The notes: generated by a model not told the origin, from the letters alone. 64,000 nt of DNA from Pseudomonas alkylphenolica (GCF_016009175.1 NZ_JADUCM010000019.1:1-64000); one strand, 5' to 3'; counted from the stretch's first letter, positions 42,524-51,497 are shown. Program-made: numbers and translations.

Positions 42524-44239
42524 TCAGCGACGAATACGGGCCTGCAGGAACGACAGGACATCGGCTACCGGCAAGGACTGGGCTTCGCTTTCGGTACGTT
42601 GTTTGTACTCCAGCTTGCCTTCGGCCAGGCCGCGATCGCTGACGACGATGCGGTGCGGGATACCAATCAGCTCCATGTCGGCGAACTTGATGCCGGGGCT
42701 GGTCTTCTTGTCGCGGTCGTCCAGCAGGACTTCGAAACCTGCCGCGGTCAATTCGGCGTACAGCTTGTCAGTGGCCTGACGGACTTCCTCGGTTTCATAA
42801 CGCAGAGGCACCAGAGCGATCTGGAACGGTGCCAGGGCGTCACTCCAGATAATGCCCTTGTCGTCGTAGTTCTGCTCGATGGCGGCGGCTACCACGCGGG
42901 AAACGCCGATGCCGTAGCAACCCATGCTCAGGGTTACCGGCTTGCCGTTTTCACCCAGTACCTGGCACTTGAGCGCCTCGCTGTACTTGGTGCCGAGCTG
43001 GAAGATATGGCCGACTTCGATGCCGCGCTTGATCACCAGGGTGCCCTGGCCATCCGGGCTCGGGTCGCCCTCTACGACGTTGCGCAGGTCGGCGACCTGT
43101 GGAACCGGCAGGTCACGTTCCCAGTTGACGCCGAAGTAGTGCTTGTCATCGATGTTGGCACCGATGCCGAAATCGCTCATCAGTGCGACCGAGCGGTCGA
43201 TGATGCAAGGCAGCGGCAGGTTCAGCGGGCCGAGAGAGCCTGCGCCGGCGCCGATGGCATCGCGCAGCTCTTCGTCACTGGCCATGACCAGTGGGCTCGC
43301 GACTTCTGCCAGGTTGGCAGCCTTGATCTCGTTCAGTTCGTGGTCGCCACGAACGATCAGGGCAATCAGCTTGCCTTCTTCGGCAGCGTGGACAATCAGG
43401 GTCTTGACGGTCTTTTCGATCGCCAGGCCGTAGTTTTCTACCAGCTGGGTGATGGTCTTGGCGTCCGGGGTGTCGACCAGACGCAGCTCTTCAGTTGGCG
43501 CCGGGCGCACGGTTTCCCGTGGAATGGCCTCGGCCTTTTCAATGTTGGCGGCGTAGTCGGAGCTGTCGCTGAAGATCACATCGTCTTCACCAGAGTCGGC
43601 CAACACATGGAATTCGTGGGAGTAACTGCCACCGATAGAGCCGGTGTCTGCCTGCACTGGGCGGAAGTCCAGGCCCAGGCGGGTAAAGATGTTGCTGTAC
43701 GCCAGGTGCATGCGGTCGTAGGTTTCCTGCAGGGAAGCCTGGTCGGCATGGAAGGAGTAGGCGTCCTTCATGATGAACTCGCGGCCACGCATCAGGCCGA
43801 AGCGCGGACGGATCTCGTCACGGAACTTGGTCTGGATCTGGTACATGTTCAATGGCAGCTGTTTATAGCTGTTGAGCTCGTTGCGCGCGAGGTCGGTGAT
43901 CACTTCTTCGTGGGTCGGGCCCACACAGAAGTCACGACCATGGCGGTCTTTCAGTCGCAGCAGCTCAGGGCCGTACTGTTCCCAGCGGCCGGACTCCTGC
44001 CACAGCTCGGCGGGCTGGATGCTTGGCATCAGCACTTCCAGGGCGCCAGCGGCATTCATTTCCTCGCGGACCACGGTTTCAACCTTGCGCATCACCCGAA
44101 GGCCCATCGGCAGCCAGGTATAAAGGCCGGAAGCGAGCTTGCGGATCATGCCGGCGCGCAGCATGAGCTGGTGGCTGATGACGACTGCGTCGGACGGGGT
44201 TTCTTTCTGGGTAGCGAGCAAATATTGACTGGTGCGCAT
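42524..44239 (-). CDS. proS: Prolyl-tRNA synthetase
   Basis: ProRS charges tRNA-Pro. The 571-residue bacterial-type class II enzyme has motif 1 (VVREEMNAAGALEVLMP), motif 2 (FRDEIRPRFGLMRGREFIMKD) and motif 3 (GCYGIGVSRVVAA). The YbaK-like editing insertion lies between motifs 2 and 3 and removes Ala-tRNA-Pro. A C-terminal anticodon-binding domain ends the protein. The start is set at 44239 (MRTSQYLLATQKE), the canonical N-terminus. Upstream in-frame sequence up to 44353 is non-conserved. Confidence 0.97.
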   Translation of the reverse strand: MRTSQYLLATQKETPSDAVVISHQLMLRAGMIRKLASGLYTWLPMGLRVMRKVETVVREEMNAAGALEVLMPSIQPAELWQESGRWEQYGPELLRLKDRHGRDFCVGPTHEEVITDLARNELNSYKQLPLNMYQIQTKFRDEIRPRFGLMRGREFIMKDAYSFHADQASLQETYDRMHLAYSNIFTRLGLDFRPVQADTGSIGGSYSHEFHVLADSGEDDVIFSDSSDYAANIEKAEAIPRETVRPAPTEELRLVDTPDAKTITQLVENYGLAIEKTVKTLIVHAAEEGKLIALIVRGDHELNEIKAANLAEVASPLVMASDEELRDAIGAGAGSLGPLNLPLPCIIDRSVALMSDFGIGANIDDKHYFGVNWERDLPVPQVADLRNVVEGDPSPDGQGTLVIKRGIEVGHIFQLGTKYSEALKCQVLGENGKPVTLSMGCYGIGVSRVVAAAIEQNYDDKGIIWSDALAPFQIALVPLRYETEEVRQATDKLYAELTAAGFEVLLDDRDKKTSPGIKFADMELIGIPHRIVVSDRGLAEGKLEYKQRTESEAQSLPVADVLSFLQARIRR

Positions 44240-44354
44240 GGTAGGCCGTTGTCGGTTGCTTAAGACTTTAAATGACCCCGCATTGTACGGGGGCGATTCG
44301 ATGGCGTACAGGATGCCGGAGCGTGAAGCCGTTGTCAGCCCGAATCGAGACAAG

Positions 44355-44381
44355 AAAAAGCCCGGCAGTGCCGGGCTTTTT
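44355..44381. terminator. Porin gene terminator
   Basis: AAAAAGCCCGGC-AGT-GCCGGGCTTTTT lies 28 nt after the stop of the minus-strand porin gene and upstream of proS. Confidence 0.92.
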
Positions 44382-44408
44382 GTGCTGGGAGTACTGAAAG
44401 CCCGGGGC

Positions 44409-45716
44409 TTACAGGATGCTCAGCGGGTATTCCACGATCAGACGCAGTTCGTCGATCGATGGCGAACCGTAGTAAACGCCGTCGCCGGAACGGTAGGTCG
44501 CTTGACGAACGCGCAGGCTCAGGTCCTTGGCAGGGCCTTCTTGCAGCACGTACTTCACGTCGATGTCGCGTTCCCATTCCTTGCCGTCGTCGGTGGTACG
44601 GGTCTTGGCGTCGGTACCTTTGACATAGCGGGTCATGAAGGTCAGGCCTGGAACGCCGAACTCGGCGAAGTTCAGGTCGTAACGTGCCTGGTAGGACTTC
44701 TCGTCTTCGGCGTTGAAGTCGGAACGGGCGATGGAGTTGGCCAGGAAGATGGAGCCGCCGCCGTCGATGCCGTAGGCATAGTCGCCGTCGCCGCTCAGCG
44801 CCTGATAGGCCAAGGTGAAGGTGTGAGCGCCAATGTTGTAAGCGCCCGACAGGCTGAACGCGGTGTTGTCCAGTTCGCCGCCGAAGGTGCGGTAGGCACC
44901 GGTGCGGTTCTCGCCCTGGGACTTGGTGTCATAGATGTTGAAGTCGAACACCAGGCCCTGGTTGTCGTTGATCGGCAGCGCCCAGTTGATGTTGCCGTAC
45001 CACTTGCGGAAGTGATCTTCGACGTGGGAGTAGTAAACGCTGGTGGTCAGGTTGTCGGTGAAGCCGTAGGTGCCACCGATGACGTCAGCCTGGGTCAGGC
45101 CAGGGTTTTTGTTACGGTCATCGTCCAGGCCACCGATGCTGTCGTGGTACGACTGAGACTGGGCGTTCAGCGCGGTGAAGTGACCGGCGTTCAGTTCAAG
45201 GCCTTTGATTTCCTTGCTGGTCAGCAAGAAGCCTTCAACGGTTTCAGGCAACAGACGGCTGTCGTCGGTGGCCAGGACCGGCATAGCGGTGAACTGGGTG
45301 CCGTATTTGAGTACGGTGTCGGAGATGCGCATCTTGACCGCGCCGCCGCCTTCAGAGAAGGAGTCTTCGGAGCGACCGTCGGCGCCAGATGGGAACTGGC
45401 CAGTACCGGCGCGACCTTTGCCGCTGTCCAGTTTCAGGCCGAGCATGCCGATGGCGTCAACGCCGAAGCCTACGGTGCCTTGGGTGAAGCCGGACTCGTA
45501 AGTACCGAGGAAGCCCAGGCCGGTTTCTTCAACGCGGCTTTGATCATCGTGGTCTACGTTACGGAAGTCGCGGCTGAAATACAGCATGCGGGTTTTAACA
45601 TCGAGCTTGCTGTCTTCGAGAAACCCTTTGGACTCATCTTGAGACGAGGCCATTGCCATTTGCGAGGTGCCGGCGGCAACAGCCAGGGCGAGAACGCTCC
45701 ACTTCATCACGCGCAT
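44409..45716 (-). CDS. OprD-family outer-membrane porin
   Basis: This is a substrate-specific 18-stranded porin of the OprD/Occ family. The 435-residue protein has a signal peptide (cleavage after MAMA, about residue 24) and alternating beta-strand pattern. The family features FFLEDSKLDVKTRMLYFSRDFR-like start, loop glycine-rich segments and C-terminal strand ending VEYPLSIL are present. It sits upstream of proS, as oprD does in P. aeruginosa, where that porin takes up basic amino acids and carbapenems; substrate here is inferred only. AAAGGAG lies upstream of the ATG. Confidence 0.9.
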   Translation of the reverse strand: MRVMKWSVLALAVAAGTSQMAMASSQDESKGFLEDSKLDVKTRMLYFSRDFRNVDHDDQSRVEETGLGFLGTYESGFTQGTVGFGVDAIGMLGLKLDSGKGRAGTGQFPSGADGRSEDSFSEGGGAVKMRISDTVLKYGTQFTAMPVLATDDSRLLPETVEGFLLTSKEIKGLELNAGHFTALNAQSQSYHDSIGGLDDDRNKNPGLTQADVIGGTYGFTDNLTTSVYYSHVEDHFRKWYGNINWALPINDNQGLVFDFNIYDTKSQGENRTGAYRTFGGELDNTAFSLSGAYNIGAHTFTLAYQALSGDGDYAYGIDGGGSIFLANSIARSDFNAEDEKSYQARYDLNFAEFGVPGLTFMTRYVKGTDAKTRTTDDGKEWERDIDVKYVLQEGPAKDLSLRVRQATYRSGDGVYYGSPSIDELRLIVEYPLSIL

Positions 45717-46527
45717 CGTGATTTGCTCCTTTGGTTTTTAGGAAGAGTACTGCCGTCGTCGATTGGTTTTTTTATACGACGCGGCTCTTTCTTTTTGTGT
45801 CGGCGGAAATGTATATCACGCAGACTGTTGTTGGCGATATGGGGGAGTAGATCCTTTCGGTAACTTTACGGCCATGTCGCTAACGGTTAAATCCCTGTCG
45901 CAAATCACGTCCCGGTTTTATGCGGGTCGTACAACGCCAGCGCTGTTCTGTGCGGCTTAAGGGTAGGTAAAAAAAATCTAACCCCGACACGCCGAACTCC
46001 CTGGTTCACCCATGCAGCTGTGTTATTTGTCGCGCTTCACCGCAATGCAGGTGTCGTGCCGACTGTGGCAGAGGAGGATGCAACAAGCGTGCACAAACGC
46101 TAGACCAGTTCACGAATTTTTCACGCTGGAGCCGATGAAAGGCGCAAAACACCGTAAATCCGGGGGGCTAAGATCCATTGGTTTGCGCAGACAGGTTGTT
46201 TGGGAATAAAGGTAGAAACTGTCTTTACGGTCAAATCGTTACCGTGCAACCGCTCTGCTGGGTAGTTTCCGGATGTTTACGGGGCCGCCTGTGGTTGGCA
46301 AGCCTCATTTTGGTGCGAAAAGTAGCGTTTCATTCTCCCGCAGGTTGTTACCTGCTCGTTTAGCGGAAACACCACTGTAGAAGTAGCCAAAACGGTGCGT
46401 TTCGACGTGTTGGCGCGGGCTTGGCCATGTACCGGTGGGCGAACGGCGGTATCCTGATCACCTGTGGCCTGCTGCGCGGGTTAAACTGGCGCGGGCAACG
46501 TACTAAATAGTTTCAGGAGAGCTCCCT
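45717..46527. other. Long porin-HIT intergenic region
   Basis: This is the largest non-coding gap in the window (811 bases), between divergent genes. Four copies of TTTACGG are present: 45865-45871, 46152-46158 (inverse), 46224-46230 and 46276-46282. AT-rich promoter-like segments occur near 45770 and 45965. Short frames inside lack ribosome sites and recognisable sequence. It may hold a complex porin promoter or a small RNA, but I cannot place either. Confidence 0.5.
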
Positions 46528-46953
46528 GTGTTTGCTTTGGATCTGCGTCTTAAAGACGACACCTATGTGCTTGGGGATTTTCCTCTTTGCCGATTGCTGT
46601 TAAGCAAGGATGCGAACTATCCCTGGTTCATCCTGGTGCCGCGCCGTGCCGATATCAGTGAGTTGTTTCAATTGAATGACGCCGATCAGGCGCAGCTCTG
46701 GAAAGAAACCACTTTTCTGGCCGAAGTCCTGAAAGATGGTTTTGACGCCGACAAGATGAATGTTGCAACCCTGGGCAATGTTGTCGCGCAACTGCATATG
46801 CATGTCATTGTTCGTCGGCGTAACGATCCTGCCTGGCCGTCTCCGGTATGGGGGCACACGCCAGCCACTGCTTACACCAATGAACAGGTTGCTCAGTTGC
46901 GCGAGCGGCTGAAAGCGTTACTCAATGATGACTTCACAGTTGCCGAGGTGTGA
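46528..46953 (+). CDS. HIT-family protein
   Basis: The 141-residue protein is of the histidine-triad nucleotide hydrolase/transferase superfamily. The core reads NVVAQLHMHVIVRRRNDPAWP, with the first triad His replaced by Gln, as in the proteobacterial subgroup that precedes slyX. Substrate is unknown. It starts with GTG at 46528 with AGGAGA 7 nt upstream, and slyX follows after 3 nt. Confidence 0.88.
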   Translation: MFALDLRLKDDTYVLGDFPLCRLLLSKDANYPWFILVPRRADISELFQLNDADQAQLWKETTFLAEVLKDGFDADKMNVATLGNVVAQLHMHVIVRRRNDPAWPSPVWGHTPATAYTNEQVAQLRERLKALLNDDFTVAEV

Positions 46954-46956
46954 GCA

Positions 46957-47163
46957 ATGACACTTGAAGCGCGGGTAACCGAGTTGGAGAGTCGCCTGGC
47001 ATTCCAGGACGATACGTTGCAGGCCCTGAACGATGTGCTGGTCGATCAGCAGCGCGTGGTGGAGCGTTTGCAGTTGCAGATGGCGGCCTTGCTCAAGCGT
47101 TATGAGGAAATGGTCGGCCAGTACCAGAGCAGCGAAGAAGAAGCGCCGCCGCCTCATTACTGA
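46957..47163 (+). CDS. slyX: SlyX-family protein
   Basis: The 68-residue protein is almost entirely a coiled coil (LEARVTELESRLAFQDDTLQ, then LNDVLVDQQRVVERLQLQMA) with the conserved acidic, proline-rich end SSEEEAPPPHY. The molecular role of SlyX is unknown. It is co-transcribed with the HIT gene (3-nt gap) and ends before a bidirectional terminator. Confidence 0.93.
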   Translation: MTLEARVTELESRLAFQDDTLQALNDVLVDQQRVVERLQLQMAALLKRYEEMVGQYQSSEEEAPPPHY

Positions 47164-47184
47164 TCTGCCCGGCGTGCAGGCAAT

Positions 47185-47220
47185 AAAAAACCGCGGTCGC
47201 CAAGGCGCCGCGGTTTTTTA
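47185..47220. terminator. Bidirectional terminator slyX/cold-shock gene
   Basis: AAAAAACCGCGG and CCGCGGTTTTTT form a perfect 12-bp inverted repeat around an 11-12 nt loop, between the convergent slyX stop and the stop at 47232. Confidence 0.92.
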
Positions 47221-47231
47221 TTGCAGCACGA

Positions 47232-47822
47232 TCAGCGGCGGGGCGCGGCAATCACGTCTTCGGCCTGCAGGCCTTTGTCGCGGTTCATTACCGAGAACTC
47301 CACGCGTTGACCTTCGACCAGCACGCGATGGCCTTCACCGCGGATAGCGCGGAAGTGAACGAAGATGTCATCCCCTGAGTCGCGGGAGATGAAACCGAAG
47401 CCCTTGGAGGTGTTGAACCACTTGACCGTGCCGGTATCTCGGTTGGTCATGTCGTACTGGGTGTGCTGCTGGCTGCGCGCGCTACCGGTTTTGAGGAAAC
47501 CGGCAATCAGGTGCAGGAGTACTGCCAGCAGGGTGCTGCCCAGGGCGGGCAGGTTACCCAGTTCCGGGCGCGCCAGCAGGGTCAGTGTCTGCAGTACCAC
47601 CGCCGCCACCAGCAAGACACTGGCCGCGCGCTGCAGGTGCAGGCGTGTGCCTTTATAGTGCTGTGGCAGTACCGGGGCGAGGAGCAGGTTGAGCAGCCCG
47701 AAAAGTGCCAGGTAGACGGCCTCCGGTTGCTGCAGCAGGGGCGCTGCGTCGGTACGCAGGCTGGGTATGAAGGACAGCAGCAAGGCTGCAACGCCCGTCA
47801 GCAAGTGGACGATCTTGAACAT
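47232..47822 (-). CDS. Membrane-anchored cold-shock domain protein
   Basis: The 196-residue protein is a fusion. About residues 1-110 contain four hydrophobic segments (for example IVHLLTGVAALLLSFIPSL and LGSTLLAVLLHLIAGFL), and residues 128-196 are a complete cold-shock domain. Both RNA-binding motifs are intact: RNP1 KGFGFI and RNP2 DIFVHF. Cold-shock proteins bind single-stranded RNA or DNA and melt structure; here the activity would be tethered to the inner membrane. Homologues beside slyX and Dps are known in Pseudomonas, but their role is not established. Confidence 0.88.
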   Translation of the reverse strand: MFKIVHLLTGVAALLLSFIPSLRTDAAPLLQQPEAVYLALFGLLNLLLAPVLPQHYKGTRLHLQRAASVLLVAAVVLQTLTLLARPELGNLPALGSTLLAVLLHLIAGFLKTGSARSQQHTQYDMTNRDTGTVKWFNTSKGFGFISRDSGDDIFVHFRAIRGEGHRVLVEGQRVEFSVMNRDKGLQAEDVIAAPRR

Positions 47823-48143
47823 GTTGGTTGGCTCACATTAATAAGGCATATCACAGGAAGAGCTGACATCACGGCGCGCATCGGCTTAAAAAGCGCAAAA
47901 ACGTGAGAAAAGGTCAGCCTATGCGCCTCTGGTTTGACTATCGTCAGAGGCGGCACGCTGCCTATTTAACAGCAAAGCCCAAGGCATCTCAAATCATCGG
48001 CAAACCGTGTGTCGATTGCTGTGGGCACGGGCCTGCGGTACCTGCAGCACTGTGTCGCGGTCAGAAGGCTGCGGTGCCGGGAAAGTATTGATACAGTGAG
48101 ACGGACCTGCTTGATGATCAAGCATCATGGAAAGGGGAATGGC
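47823..48143. other. Cold-shock gene/Dps intergenic region
   Basis: This 321-base gap lies between divergent genes. It has an 8-bp perfect inverted repeat CGCCTCTG (47924-47931) / CAGAGGCG (47945-47952) and must contain both promoters. An in-frame ATG at 48114 could extend the Dps-like gene. No other gene is convincing. Confidence 0.5.
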
Positions 48144-48617
48144 ATGGCTATTGATATCGGTATCAGCGAAGAAGATCGCAAGTCCATTGTCGATGGGTTG
48201 TCGCGACTGTTATCGGATACTTATGTACTTTATCTGAAGACCCATAACTTTCACTGGAACGTGACTGGCCCGGCCTTCCGCACGTTGCACTTGATGTTCG
48301 AAGAGCAATACAACGAACTGGCCCTGGCCGTGGATTCGATTGCCGAGCGCATTCGTGCGCTGGGCTTCCCGGCACCGGGTGCCTATTCGATTTATGCCCG
48401 GCTTTCTTCCATTAAAGAGGAGGAAGGGGTGCCGGCGGCCAACGAGATGATCAAGCAGCTGGTCGAGGGGCAGGAGGCGGTGACCCGCACCGCCCGCAGT
48501 ATCTTCCCGTTGCTCGACAAGGTCAGTGATGAGCCGACGGCCGACCTGCTGACCCAGCGCATGCAGGTGCACGAGAAAACTGCCTGGATGCTGCGTTCGC
48601 TGCTGGAAGGCAAGTAA
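48144..48617 (+). CDS. Dps-like ferritin
   Basis: This DNA-protection/ferritin-like protein stores iron and consumes peroxide. The 157-residue sequence has the Dps ferroxidase signature in helix A (LKTHNFHWNVTGPAF) and helix B (LHLMFEEQYNELALAVDSIAERIRALG). A C-terminal helix with VHEKTAWMLRSLL follows, a tail typical of bacterioferritin-like Dps proteins. The ATG at 48144 has AGGGG 7 nt upstream. A terminator follows at about 48647-48681. Confidence 0.92.
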   Translation: MAIDIGISEEDRKSIVDGLSRLLSDTYVLYLKTHNFHWNVTGPAFRTLHLMFEEQYNELALAVDSIAERIRALGFPAPGAYSIYARLSSIKEEEGVPAANEMIKQLVEGQEAVTRTARSIFPLLDKVSDEPTADLLTQRMQVHEKTAWMLRSLLEGK

Positions 48618-48646
48618 CCCGGCAGCCTCCGGACAGAAGCAGAATA

Positions 48647-48681
48647 ATTGCCCGGATTAACCGCAGGTTCGGGCAATTTTT
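48647..48681 (+). terminator. Dps gene terminator
   Basis: ATTGCCCG and CGGGCAAT form a perfect 8-bp stem with a 15-nt loop, followed by TTTTTAC, about 30 nt after the Dps-like stop. Confidence 0.8.
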
Positions 48682-48862
48682 ACTATCAGGGAAAGCATTC
48701 TACCGTTGCAATAAACCTGCTCACTTGCCGAGTAGTCCTACAGACAGAGTAAGCCAGTCTGCTGGAAGCAATAAATACGTCAGCGCTTTATTAGGGGACG
48801 CTCCTGAGTGAAGGCAATCGCTCGGGGTTATTTCCCTGTTAATCAGCGCGAGTGGTGGTTGT

Positions 48863-49192
48863 ATGTCTTCATGGATGAATCGCGGAAGCCGGGTGTCGGG
48901 TAAGGCGGGCACGAAAGGCGTCGATCCGTTCGACGCAGGCTTTAATATGGGGCTGGCCCAGCCGTTGTCGCGCTCGGTGCGCTTGAACGGATTCGCGACC
49001 TGTTTGCGCCTGGAGGAAATCTACTGGCGCATTCTCGAGCGAATCGCCGAGGCCAATCAGTGCTCGGTCAACGCGGTGTTGTCCTATGTCGACCGTGAAG
49101 TGCACCTGCGTCATGGCGGGGTTAAAAATTTCAGCGGCCTGATCCGGGTGGTCTGTGTGGCGTATCTGCTCGGTGGACAGGTGGCACGCTAG
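48863..49192 (+). CDS. Ribbon-helix-helix domain protein (RHH_4 type)
   Basis: The 109-residue protein has a 38-residue poorly structured N-terminus. A ribbon-helix-helix-like domain follows: strand SVRLNGFATCLRLEE, helix IYWRILERIAEANQ, helix CSVNAVLSYVDREV, and a helical end (GLIRVVCVAYLLGG). The layout fits the RHH_4 family of putative DNA-binding proteins. No function is known. It stands alone before the fmdB-aspS genes, with ATGs at 48863 and 48875 as possible starts. Confidence 0.72.
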   Translation: MSSWMNRGSRVSGKAGTKGVDPFDAGFNMGLAQPLSRSVRLNGFATCLRLEEIYWRILERIAEANQCSVNAVLSYVDREVHLRHGGVKNFSGLIRVVCVAYLLGGQVAR

Positions 49193-49285
49193 TCGGTTGC
49201 CGGGCTGCACAGCACTCCTTAACCATATATAATCCCGCTCTTTACTGCCTGAATCAGCCTGTGCTGTGGTTAACGAGACGCGCCT

Positions 49286-49507
49286 ATGCCCCTGTACGAC
49301 TATCAATGTGCTTCCTGTAATCACCAGATGGAAGTCCTCCAGAAGATCAGCGCCGCAGCGCTGACCGATTGCCCGGCGTGTCAGAAGCCCGAGCTGAAGA
49401 AACTGATTTCTGCCCCGGGCTTCCGCCTGGGCGGTACCGGCTGGTACGAAACCGATTTCAAGACCGGCGCGAAAAAGAACCTTGCAAGCGGCGACAAGGC
49501 CGACTGA
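49286..49507 (+). CDS. FmdB-family zinc ribbon protein
   Basis: The 73-residue protein has the FmdB N-terminal zinc ribbon: MPLYDYQCASC (Cys8, Cys11) and CPAC (Cys29, Cys32), then APGFRLGGTGWYETDF. It is a putative regulatory protein of unknown target. It sits directly upstream of aspS, a conserved association in proteobacteria. Confidence 0.92.
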   Translation: MPLYDYQCASCNHQMEVLQKISAAALTDCPACQKPELKKLISAPGFRLGGTGWYETDFKTGAKKNLASGDKAD

Positions 49508-49601
49508 GTTGAATTGCACCGGCAGGGTCTTGCACTATTAGCCCTTTGGGGCGCCAAGGCCTCCACTGAACACACGAATGACGAGAAGCGAAACCACCAT
49601 C

Positions 49602-51377
49602 ATGATGCGCAGCCATTATTGCGGCCAACTGAACGAGAGCCTGGAAGGTCAGGAAATTACCCTTTGCGGATGGGTCCATCGTCGCCGCGACCACGGCGGG
49701 GTGATTTTCCTCGATATCCGTGACCGCGAAGGCATGGCCCAGGTCGTCTTCGACCCGGATCGCGCAGAAAGCTTTGCCGCCGCCGACCGCGTGCGCAGCG
49801 AATACGTGGTACAGATCACCGGCAAGGTGCGTCCGCGTCCGGCTGGCGCTGTGAACGCCAACATGGCCTCCGGTGCCATCGAAGTACTGGGTTACGAGCT
49901 GACCGTTCTCAACGAGGCCGAAACCCCGCCGTTCCCGCTGAACGAATTCTCCGATGTTGGCGAAGAAACCCGCCTGCGCTACCGCTTCATCGACCTGCGT
50001 CGTCCGGAAATGGCCGAGAAGCTGCGTCTGCGTTCGCGCATCACCTCCAGCATCCGTCGTTACCTCGACGAGAACGGCTTCCTCGACGTCGAGACGCCGA
50101 TCCTCACCCGTGCCACGCCAGAAGGTGCGCGTGACTACCTGGTGCCAAGCCGTACCCACGCCGGCAGTTTCTTCGCCCTGCCGCAATCGCCTCAGCTGTT
50201 CAAGCAGCTGCTGATGGTCGCCGGTTTCGACCGCTACTATCAGATCGCCAAGTGCTTCCGTGACGAAGACTTGCGTGCCGACCGTCAGCCGGAATTCACC
50301 CAGATCGACATCGAGACCAGCTTCCTCGACGAGTCCGAGATCATGGGCATTACCGAGAAGATGATCCGCAAGCTGTTCAAGGAAGTGCTGGACCTGGAAT
50401 TCGGCGAATTCCCGCACATGACCTTCGAAGAGGCCATGCGCCGCTACGGTTCCGACAAGCCTGACCTGCGTAACCCGCTGGAATTGGTAGACGTCGCCGA
50501 CCAGCTCAAGGACGTCGAGTTCAAGGTCTTCAGTGGTCCGGCCAACGATCCTAAATGCCGCGTTGCCGCGCTGCGCGTGCCGGGTGCTGCGAGCATGCCG
50601 CGTAGCCGCATCGACGAATACACCAAGTTTGTCGGCATCTACGGTGCCAAAGGCCTGGCGTACATCAAGGTCAACGAGCGCGCCAAGGGCGTCGAAGGCC
50701 TGCAGTCGCCAATCGTCAAGAACATCCCCGAGGCCAACCTGAACGTGATCCTCGATCGCGTTGGTGCGGTCGATGGCGACATCGTGTTCTTCGGCGCCGA
50801 CAAGGCCAAGATCGTCAGCGAAGCGCTGGGTGCGCTGCGTCTGAAGGTCGGTACCGACTTCAACCTGCTCACCTGCGAGTGGGCGCCGATGTGGGTCGTC
50901 GACTTCCCGATGTTCGAAGAGAACGACGACGGCAGCTTCACCGCGTTGCACCACCCGTTCACCGCGCCGAAGTGCTCGCCTGAAGAGCTGGAAGCGAACC
51001 CGGCAACGGCGCTGTCGCGTGCCTACGACATGGTCCTCAACGGTACCGAGCTGGGTGGCGGTTCGATCCGTATCCACCGCAAGGAAATGCAACAGGCGGT
51101 CTTCCGTCTGCTGGGTATCGAGGCGGCCGAACAGGAAGAGAAGTTCGGCTTCCTGCTTGACGCCCTGAAGTTCGGTGCACCACCGCACGGTGGCCTGGCC
51201 TTCGGCCTGGACCGTCTGGTCATGCTGATGACCGGCGCCCAGTCGATTCGTGAAGTCATCGCCTTCCCGAAAACCCAGAGCGCTGCGTGCGTCATGACCC
51301 AGGCGCCTGGCCTGGTCGACGCCAAGGCCCTGCGTGAGCTGCATATCCGTCTGCGCGAACAGCCCAAGGCTGAGTAA
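49602..51377 (+). CDS. aspS: Aspartyl-tRNA synthetase
   Basis: AspRS charges tRNA-Asp. In pseudomonads it is the non-discriminating type that also makes Asp-tRNA-Asn for amidation by GatCAB. The 591-residue bacterial enzyme has the N-terminal OB anticodon-binding domain (EITLCGWVHRRRDHGGVIF) and class II motifs (FRDEDLRADRQPEFTQID; GLAFGLDRLVMLMTG). The large bacterial GAD insertion lies between them. I chose the ATG at 49602 (MMRSHYCGQL), the canonical N-terminus. An upstream ATG at 49578 would add eight residues. Confidence 0.97.
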   Translation: MMRSHYCGQLNESLEGQEITLCGWVHRRRDHGGVIFLDIRDREGMAQVVFDPDRAESFAAADRVRSEYVVQITGKVRPRPAGAVNANMASGAIEVLGYELTVLNEAETPPFPLNEFSDVGEETRLRYRFIDLRRPEMAEKLRLRSRITSSIRRYLDENGFLDVETPILTRATPEGARDYLVPSRTHAGSFFALPQSPQLFKQLLMVAGFDRYYQIAKCFRDEDLRADRQPEFTQIDIETSFLDESEIMGITEKMIRKLFKEVLDLEFGEFPHMTFEEAMRRYGSDKPDLRNPLELVDVADQLKDVEFKVFSGPANDPKCRVAALRVPGAASMPRSRIDEYTKFVGIYGAKGLAYIKVNERAKGVEGLQSPIVKNIPEANLNVILDRVGAVDGDIVFFGADKAKIVSEALGALRLKVGTDFNLLTCEWAPMWVVDFPMFEENDDGSFTALHHPFTAPKCSPEELEANPATALSRAYDMVLNGTELGGGSIRIHRKEMQQAVFRLLGIEAAEQEEKFGFLLDALKFGAPPHGGLAFGLDRLVMLMTGAQSIREVIAFPKTQSAACVMTQAPGLVDAKALRELHIRLREQPKAE

Positions 51378-51387
51378 GCGGACCCCG

Positions 51388-51409
51388 GGCGCATCCAAAT
51401 GGATGCGCC
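51388..51409 (+). terminator. Stem-loop after aspS
   Basis: GGCGCATCC-AAAT-GGATGCGCC is a perfect 9-bp stem followed by TTTGCG, 10 nt after the aspS stop. The T-tract is short, so termination may be partial. Confidence 0.65.
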
Positions 51410-51497
51410 TTTGCGTTAAGCAGTACTGATTTTATGGTTCCTGCCGGGTTTGTGCCGGGCAGGGGCATGGCATTGTTTCAAAGGATTCGGAGTCGTT

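Noticed and set aside
44232..45863. 543-codon plus-strand frame opposite the porin gene
   Set aside because: It is antisense to a clear OprD-family gene with signal peptide, ribosome site and terminator.
46012..46209. 65-codon frame in the porin-HIT gap
   Set aside because: It lacks a Shine-Dalgarno sequence and known motifs, and its codon use is unlike neighbouring genes.
47903..48091. 62-codon frame in the cold-shock/Dps gap
   Set aside because: It has no ribosome site and no recognisable sequence, and it spans an inverted repeat that is better explained as regulatory.
49458..51398. 646-codon minus-strand frame opposite aspS
   Set aside because: It is antisense to aspS with no family signature; long antisense frames are expected from third-position GC bias.
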